Assembly: GCA_013399115.1 (NCBI GenBank)
Contig: VXAA01001113.1
Span: forward strand, 293,439-357,438
Direction of reading: 5' to 3'
Length of the DNA stretch: 64,000 bases
Origin: Anseranas semipalmata
Taxonomy: Eukaryota; Chordata; Aves; Anseriformes; Anseranatidae
Below the pieces are notes generated by a model. That model did no database searches and had not been told where the DNA came from. It saw only the letters and a list, made by a program, of their open reading frames with translations. The position numbers and the translations under genes are program-made. Below are positions 58,701 to 64,000 of this stretch, in pieces (within the stretch, counting starts at the first letter, position 1; every line of letters starts with the position of its first letter).

Positions 58701-59870
58701 CTCATATTTCAACATATAGAAGATATGCTTGGATCAAATAAAGATATGGGAAAATCACAGGTTTTTATTCAGTTAAGCATCAAAGAAACAGGTCCTGAAA
58801 GGTGCTGAGCACTCTCCAACTCCATTGCTTTCTCTAGAAGCCTAGAAGCCATTCACCTGGCAAGAATTAGACTTTGGAGTTGATTTGAATTACTTGAATC
58901 TGCAAAATTAGGCTAGAAACATGCCGTTTTGGTGATTTTTTTCCCATTTTTCTAGGTTGCTTATCTATTCTGACATCAGTGAAAAGTTGACTTGAATCCT
59001 TATATGTAAACCAAGATGTAGTCACTGGCTGTTGGGAACATGGGGGGGCAAGGAGATGACCTACAGCTTTAGCCTCTTGCTAGCTGGGGTTGCTTAGGAA
59101 TGGCTGGTGAAGATGTCATTCCACCAGCTATGGGGTTCATCACTATTGGGAAACTTAAATGTGGAAGGAGGGAGTATTCCCACAGGAGTCATTTTTTTTC
59201 TCCTTTTCAAAGATTTTATTTAACTTCAGGTGCAAGAGTCATTGCCTCTGCTGCAAGGACAGAGGAGATAGGAGTTTGCCACCCCTCTGTCAGATGCAAA
59301 TCTGTATGCATGTCAGATACAGATCTGACGCAAAACTGGAGCTTATACCCTGTAGTCAGGAAGCTTACATGTGTCCTTACAAGAAGCTTCAATGGGTAAG
59401 GTTTCTTAACTCTGTCGCTTCTGTATGACAAATACCCAGCAGGAAAAGAAAGAAACTTACAACAAGTTGTATATCTCTTCGGTAGGGTTCTTAGCTCTCT
59501 CTTTGGGCTAGAAATGTCAGTTTATTGAAATCAGACTTCAATTTGTGGAAAAAGAGTGTTTTACTGTTTTACTGTGATCAGGAGAAAAGAAGGAGTGTCA
59601 GTATTTTTGAAAAAAAATGCTATTACTTCAAAATTATTTTGAATTTTGAAAGCTAAACTTCTGATAATAAAGCAAAAAAAAAAAAAAAAAGTAGAAAGAT
59701 GAGTGGAAATCAAAATAAAGCATTTTGATTGTCCTGAATTAAATTCACGTGCCATGCTTAACTGCCAGTTTGTGAAAACGATCCTGGGATTTTGAGTTTC
59801 TTTCAGATTTTTGTGACAGACAGTTTCAACTTCTTAAACTTTTTCCCATATGGAAAATTTCTTTCCAGTT
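55747..59870. other. Unique non-coding stretch
   Basis: No gene or repeat family recognised. A poly(A) of 17 lies at 59674-59690 and a GTTTATTTAAAC inverted repeat near 57582. Open frames are at most about 99 codons and have no motif. Confidence 0.5.
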
Positions 59871-60490
59871 CAGCTCTCCCGGCGTCATCCCTGTGAAAGG
59901 GGGTACCCAATCCTATGCAACACAGAGGGGTTTTACATTTCAAGCTCTGTTTGCTGGTATCCAGGCAAGAAGGCTCTTCTTGCTGTGTATTTCCACTTTT
60001 TCCATTGATTTAGGAGTTCTCATTCCGAGCGCGTTGTAACTGCAAGGAAATGAAATTCTCTTGCTTTCTGCTAAAATAAGAAGATTTACTTGGGGAAACA
60101 ACTCCGTAAATACTACGTACTGCCATCTATAGCTCTACTTGGGAAATACATTCGCAAGGCGAGCTCTGCTTATGAAACTGCTTTTTCTGCCATCAGAAGA
60201 ACCTATTGTGTTAACCACTGTTTTAAAAACGTGGCTAGTCGTTTCCAACAGCTATTGTGGGAAAAGGCTGCGTAATTATTATTGCCATTGTTATTTTTAG
60301 AGGGCGTTCAGCACTTCCCCCCTTGTGAATATAATTTCCAAACAAGGATAAGGAAGAGATGAGAACTTGTTAGAGAGATTCCCTTTATGTGGCCATTTGG
60401 GACGCTCCGGTTTTGACTTCACTGGCAATAGCGTCACTCTGTGCCCCACCGTAATGCAGGCAGATATAACGTAGCTCCCTCTAGGACAAA
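59871..60490. promoter_or_regulatory. CpG-retaining block, candidate enhancer or distal promoter
   Basis: I count about 18 CpG dinucleotides in some 600 bases, far above the neighbouring sequence, although overall GC is only moderate. They occur in CCCGGCGTC, TCCGAGCGCG, TACGTA, TTCGCAAGGCG, AACGTGG, GCTGCGTAA, GGGCGTTC, GACGCTCCGG and ATAACGTAG. The block also has AT-rich factor-like words such as TTATTTTTAG (MEF2-like) and TAATTATTATTG. There is no simple repeat. Such CpG retention usually reflects germline hypomethylation or constraint. Confidence 0.4.
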
Positions 60491-62569
60491 CAGCTTCAAT
60501 GTTTTAGCAGCTTCCCACTTGTTAAAATAATCTCTCTCTCTCTCTTTTTCCTGCTTCTGTGCTCAGACTTGTGGTTCTCAGGCTCTGGCTCATGAATGCC
60601 CAGCAACTTTTGACCTTGCCAAAGGATTCTTCAGAAGACCACTGTGTGATGTCCGTAGATACCCGGGAACGGCAAGCATGAGAAATCTCAAAAGCAATCC
60701 CCAAGACCAGGACCTAGGTGGAAGGAGGTGCCAATTCACTGGACACTGGGCTGGATCAGGAAAAGGAATATATATATTCCTTGCCTTGGAGTGTTCAGGG
60801 CATCTCATTCATCTCTGTGGATCATTGCCTGCAGGCAGGAAGGGAAGGGCCTGGGGTCCCTCTCCCTCCACGTTGTGGGCACAAGTGATGTGCAAAGCTC
60901 CTGTGAACCCCCCAAAAGCACGTGTACTGAGGGAAATGGCATGGGGCAGAGGTGTAGGGAAGGGAGGAAAGGAGGCTGGAGCTGGAACAAATCTTGGTGG
61001 TTGGTGCTAGAGCTGGAAGGCAGAAGGAGGACTGCACCATGATCTCATCCCCACTTATTCCCTTGCCAGGCAGGGAGGGGAAACATAGAGATGGGGATGA
61101 GAAAAGATCAGGATCAGTACAAAGCTCTAGGGAAGAGGAGAGGAGCTGAGAGCACCCAGACTTGGGGATGGGACCCCACCATGACTGCTTCCTGCCACCA
61201 ATCTCAGCATCACAAATGCTTTCAGAAGAAGGACATCTTCTCTCTCCTGACAAGCCAAGAGGCACCCTGGTGGTGGCTTGGCTTCCTCACTAGCAGTGCA
61301 GTCACCAATCTGAGCTCCAGTCACCATCACTGGACATGGCCTCATCCACGCTTTTGTGCTCCATGAAGTTGTCCTCTGGCCCCCTGGTGTGAAAAATAGA
61401 GTGGGTAGAGGAGAGGACTGCAGTTAGGGCTTCCCCATATTGCAACTTGGGAAGCTGGAACTGCTGCCCTGCCACATTTTGAAACTCTATAATTTTATTT
61501 TATTTTTTTTATATATTTTTTCTATCCCTGTTACCAGCTGTGCTTTCCACTGGCAGGGGCTGCTTAGGAGTGTTAATGCTCACGTCATAACACATCAAAA
61601 CCATCAATCACAGCCTTCCCTAAATACAATAAAGAAAACTGTGTTTGGTCTTGTCTGCTTCTCTTTCCTCTGGCAATGACATTGGTAGGTCCTGATGGCA
61701 CCCACTGACTGCCCTGTGTAACCTCAGAAGTCTTCACACCACATCCTGGTGGGACAGAGGTTGCCAGTTTGGGTTGAGATCAGGCCTTTTGGTTATTTCT
61801 GAGTAGTTTCAAGCAAAATGGGCCTGGGATTTCCATTGTAGTGTTTTTTTTTTGTGGTATAAGTAAACTGTGCAGCCCCAGGGCTGAGCAGCGTGGTCCT
61901 AGCAAGGCCCACACAAGGGAAGCAAAGGGGACAACCACCAATGCAAAAGTGTCTTTAAATTTCAGTGCCTCCCAGTGATGTGGGCTCAGTGATTCCCTTC
62001 AGAGACACCTTTGGGAGCTATGGACACTGGCAAGGGGAGAAACCCTGTTAATGCAACCTTTCCATTCCCTTCCATGGCCTGGTTGCTTGTCCAGGCCTGC
62101 TCTCCACCGTGGAGCAAAAGCAGTTCAAGAGGATACACCTGTTGCCACGTTCCTTGGGAAGAAATTCCCTGATGCAGGAAGATTTTCCTAAGGGATGGTC
62201 CTTGCCTGCCATCTCCGTGCTTGCCCAGGTCTCAACAGTATGGTAGGTGTGAATTTGACCCTACCAATTGTGAATGTGACCCAAGTGTAGATTTGACCCT
62301 GAAGTGCTCAGTGTAAAGGAGCACTAAAATAATTGTCCACTTGATATTTCCCTTTGTGCTTGAGGACCCAGGGGCTGCTTTTCCTCATCACACAAGTGGA
62401 CTTGGTTGGAAAATGGCCTGCAGACTGCTCCAAACTGTTTGCTTGGAGGAAGACTGCTATGAAAGAGGCCACTCTCCCCAAGGATTACATCTGAGTTACG
62501 TTGACGGGATGGAGGAAAGGGTTCACAAACTCTTGCTCTGTTAATTGACTTCTATGCCCTGAAGAATAC
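60491..62569. other. Unique non-coding stretch, GC rising
   Basis: Starts with (TC)7 at 60531-60545. Between 60.7 and 61.4 kb open frames up to 147 codons overlap on both strands in G-rich sequence; no motif is recognised. A T-rich patch is at 61494-61520. Confidence 0.45.
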
Positions 62570-62650
62570 CCTGCAGCAGTGAGTTTCACAGATCCCAGCA
62601 CATTATGGTAAAGCTATTTCCTCTTAATCACTTCACAGATGTCCAAAACC
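62570..62650 (-). mobile_element. Possible old CR1/L3-like fragment, antisense
   Basis: CAGCAGTGAGTTTCACAGAT followed by CATTATGGTAAAGCTATTTC and CTCTT resembles the antisense phrase order 'GAGTTCCACAG ... GTGTGAAGAAGTACTTCC' seen in the family called at 33420. The match is short and degraded, so it may be coincidence. Confidence 0.3.
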
Positions 62651-62814
62651 AAAGAGACCAACTGAGTGATTGCATTTGGCTACTGCAGACAATTGCACGC
62701 ACCAGGTCCTCATGGGCAATGCTCACTGTTGCAGCTTACCCCTGGTTCTCCCTAGAGGGAACACAATGAGAAACAGGGAGATCAGCTCTCTCTTCTCTGT
62801 TTTTAAATCTTGGG

Positions 62815-63771
62815 TCATGTTCCCGCTCTTGTTAAATGAGGGTCTGGAGGCTCATGGGCCTCTCCACATAAAGCTACACTGAAATGAGCCGCAGTGATTT
62901 TTTTCTTTGCATCGAACCTAGTTCCCATTCCCATAAAGCTGATATTTCCACCCTGCCCCATTGCAGCAGTATGGCTGGAAGTGCGTTTAATTTTGTCTGT
63001 GACAGTTTCTGGTGCTTTTTCCTTGTGCTGAGCTTCTTTGCTCTGCAGCATAGGAGAGATCTTAGCTGCATCCTGCTCCGCCCCAGCCTCAGGGCAAGGG
63101 AGGTGAGTGCCCCGCCTGCTCCACCACCCCAAAGGCATGGCCAAGGTGCCCCTTGGGGCTCGCAAGTGCTTTGCATGGGAGCCTTTTGCCACCCCCCCTG
63201 CACTTCCCACACAAACACTCTGCTCCCTGTCTTGACACTGGAGAAAAAGAAGAGAAGAGATCTGTGGGGGACTGACGTGGAGGTGCACAGGAGCCTTCTT
63301 GGGTGAAAAGAAGCCAACTGAACAAACTCCCGAAAGGCTGGAGAGAGAAAAGGAGAGATTTCCATTCCGAGCATGCACCGTGCTAATCCAGCATAGCCGC
63401 CTGTCGGCTGAAAACAAGCATTTCAGGCCCCAGCTGCCCCTTTGCTCCAGTCCCTGCTTAACTGGAGATGTCACAGATGCCTTTGGCCAGCAATGCTGCA
63501 GTGCTGGCTGGGGACAGGGAAAGGCTGGCTCACCAGGGTTTGCTGCTCGGCTCCCTCGGATGAACAATTTCCTCTTTTTTCCCCTGTCCCCAGAAGTTCT
63601 GGGGGGGATCAAAGGGGTTTGGAGGTGTGGAAAAGGGGGTGAAAGGGCTGGATGTGGTGAAGAGAAGAGAGGAAAGGGGAAGAAGGCCACTGGCAGGGAA
63701 TGGAGGCAGGAGGAGGGAGGATGGAGGTGCCCCTGGGGTGTCCCTGCGGAGGGGACCGGGGTGCTCATCAC
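62815..63771 (-). other. Unusually long open frame (318 codons), no recognised family
   Basis: This is the longest open frame in the window by a wide margin. It lies in GC-rich DNA. The N-terminal third is Pro/Ser/His-rich (HLHPPSSCLHSLPVAFFPF, then PPFPHLQTPLIPPRTSG), followed by a basic patch (GDRGKKRKLFIRG) and a Ser-rich middle. I see no domain, transmembrane segment or signal peptide that I can name. Frames on the opposite strand are also long (140 and 177 codons), which suggests a general shortage of stop triplets. It may be composition alone, part of an unannotated exon, or lncRNA sequence. It is not called as a gene. Confidence 0.2.
63049..63102 (+). other. Putative 54-base exon with strong splice signals
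   Basis: The sequence CTTCTTTGCTCTGCAG just before 63049 is a good polypyrimidine-AG acceptor, and GGGAG|GTGAGTG at 63102/63103 fits the donor consensus almost perfectly. The 54 bases between are in frame with an open plus-strand frame (18 codons beginning HRRDLSC). No homology is recognised, so it could be an exon of a lncRNA, an upstream exon of the next gene, or a chance pairing. Confidence 0.25.
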
Positions 63772-64000
63772 CTTCCCTGGGGCAGAGGCAGAAGGAGGGA
63801 GGGCAGCCAGGGTTATTACCTCTGCCCCGTGAGGCAGGTCCGTGCCCCTCCACTGGTGGAGGCAGCAAGGAGGGAGGTTGCTTCAGCAGCGAACGGGGCT
63901 GCTTTCCTCTGCGTGGAGCAGAAAGGGTTAAAGGCAAGGGGCAGGTCCCGGAGTCTGGCAGGATGCTGGAGTCCCCCTGCCCTCCCCCTTTTTTCCCTCC
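63560..64000. promoter_or_regulatory. GC-rich right edge, possible approach to a promoter
   Basis: GC is clearly higher than elsewhere, with G-rich runs on the plus strand and several CpGs (CTCGGCTCCCTCGG, GCGGAGGGGACCGGGG, GTCCGTGCC, AGCGAACGGGG, TGCGTGG, CCCGGAG). CpG density is intermediate, below a full CpG island as judged by eye. It might be the shoulder of an island lying beyond 64000. Confidence 0.3.

Noticed and set aside
58895..58930. Possible third copy of element A/B (GCAAAATTAGGC)
   Set aside because: Only about 10 bases match and the flanking sequence does not align.
60822..61265. 147-codon minus-strand frame with 104-110-codon plus-strand partners
   Set aside because: Mutually overlapping frames in G-rich DNA, typical of composition bias; no family motif.

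Overview
The window reads as non-coding DNA from a bird nuclear genome: an intergenic stretch or the inside of a very large intron, moderately AT-rich, with no recognisable protein-coding gene, rRNA, tRNA, CRISPR array or bacterial element. The avian call rests mainly on several 5'-truncated CR1 LINE 3' ends. Two of them (near 11.2 kb and 45.5 kb) share a 3' sequence with a GTGGTCAGGCAG block, and one ends in ATTCT repeats, a tail I associate with CR1 of Neoaves (clade-level inference only). Almost every open frame is short and looks like chance. The one outlier is a 318-codon minus-strand frame in the GC-rich right end, and I cannot match it to any family.

Layout. 1-10.9 kb: mostly unique sequence holding the most unusual feature, two diverged copies of one element about 6.3 kb apart in the same orientation (2466-2706 and 8804-9020), plus a POU-like palindrome at 7.6 kb. 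10.9-11.3 kb: a CR1 with an ATTCT tail. 11.3-30.5 kb: unique sequence with an AT-rich plateau (15.5-17.1 kb), two stretches that look like conserved non-coding DNA (18.8-19.1 and 19.7-20.1 kb) and small microsatellites. 30.5-34 kb: a long TTTTC array, then a regulatory-looking block with retained CpGs, AP-1-like and SOX-like palindromes, and an old antisense CR1/L3-like fragment. 34-47.6 kb: unique sequence with four more CR1 pieces, a TCTCC array broken by a 112-base assembly gap, and a long purine tract. 47.6-59.8 kb: mostly unique sequence, a TTTTTA array and AT-rich homeodomain-type stretches. 59.9-60.5 kb: an isolated block rich in CpG. 62.9-64 kb: rising GC, the long open frame, and a 54-base segment with strong splice signals on the plus strand.

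How it fits together. Nothing suggests genes acting as a pathway. The most plausible role for the better stretches is cis-regulation of a neighbouring gene outside the window, with the right end possibly approaching a promoter or 5' exon. That is inference; alignment to other birds and reptiles would test it.
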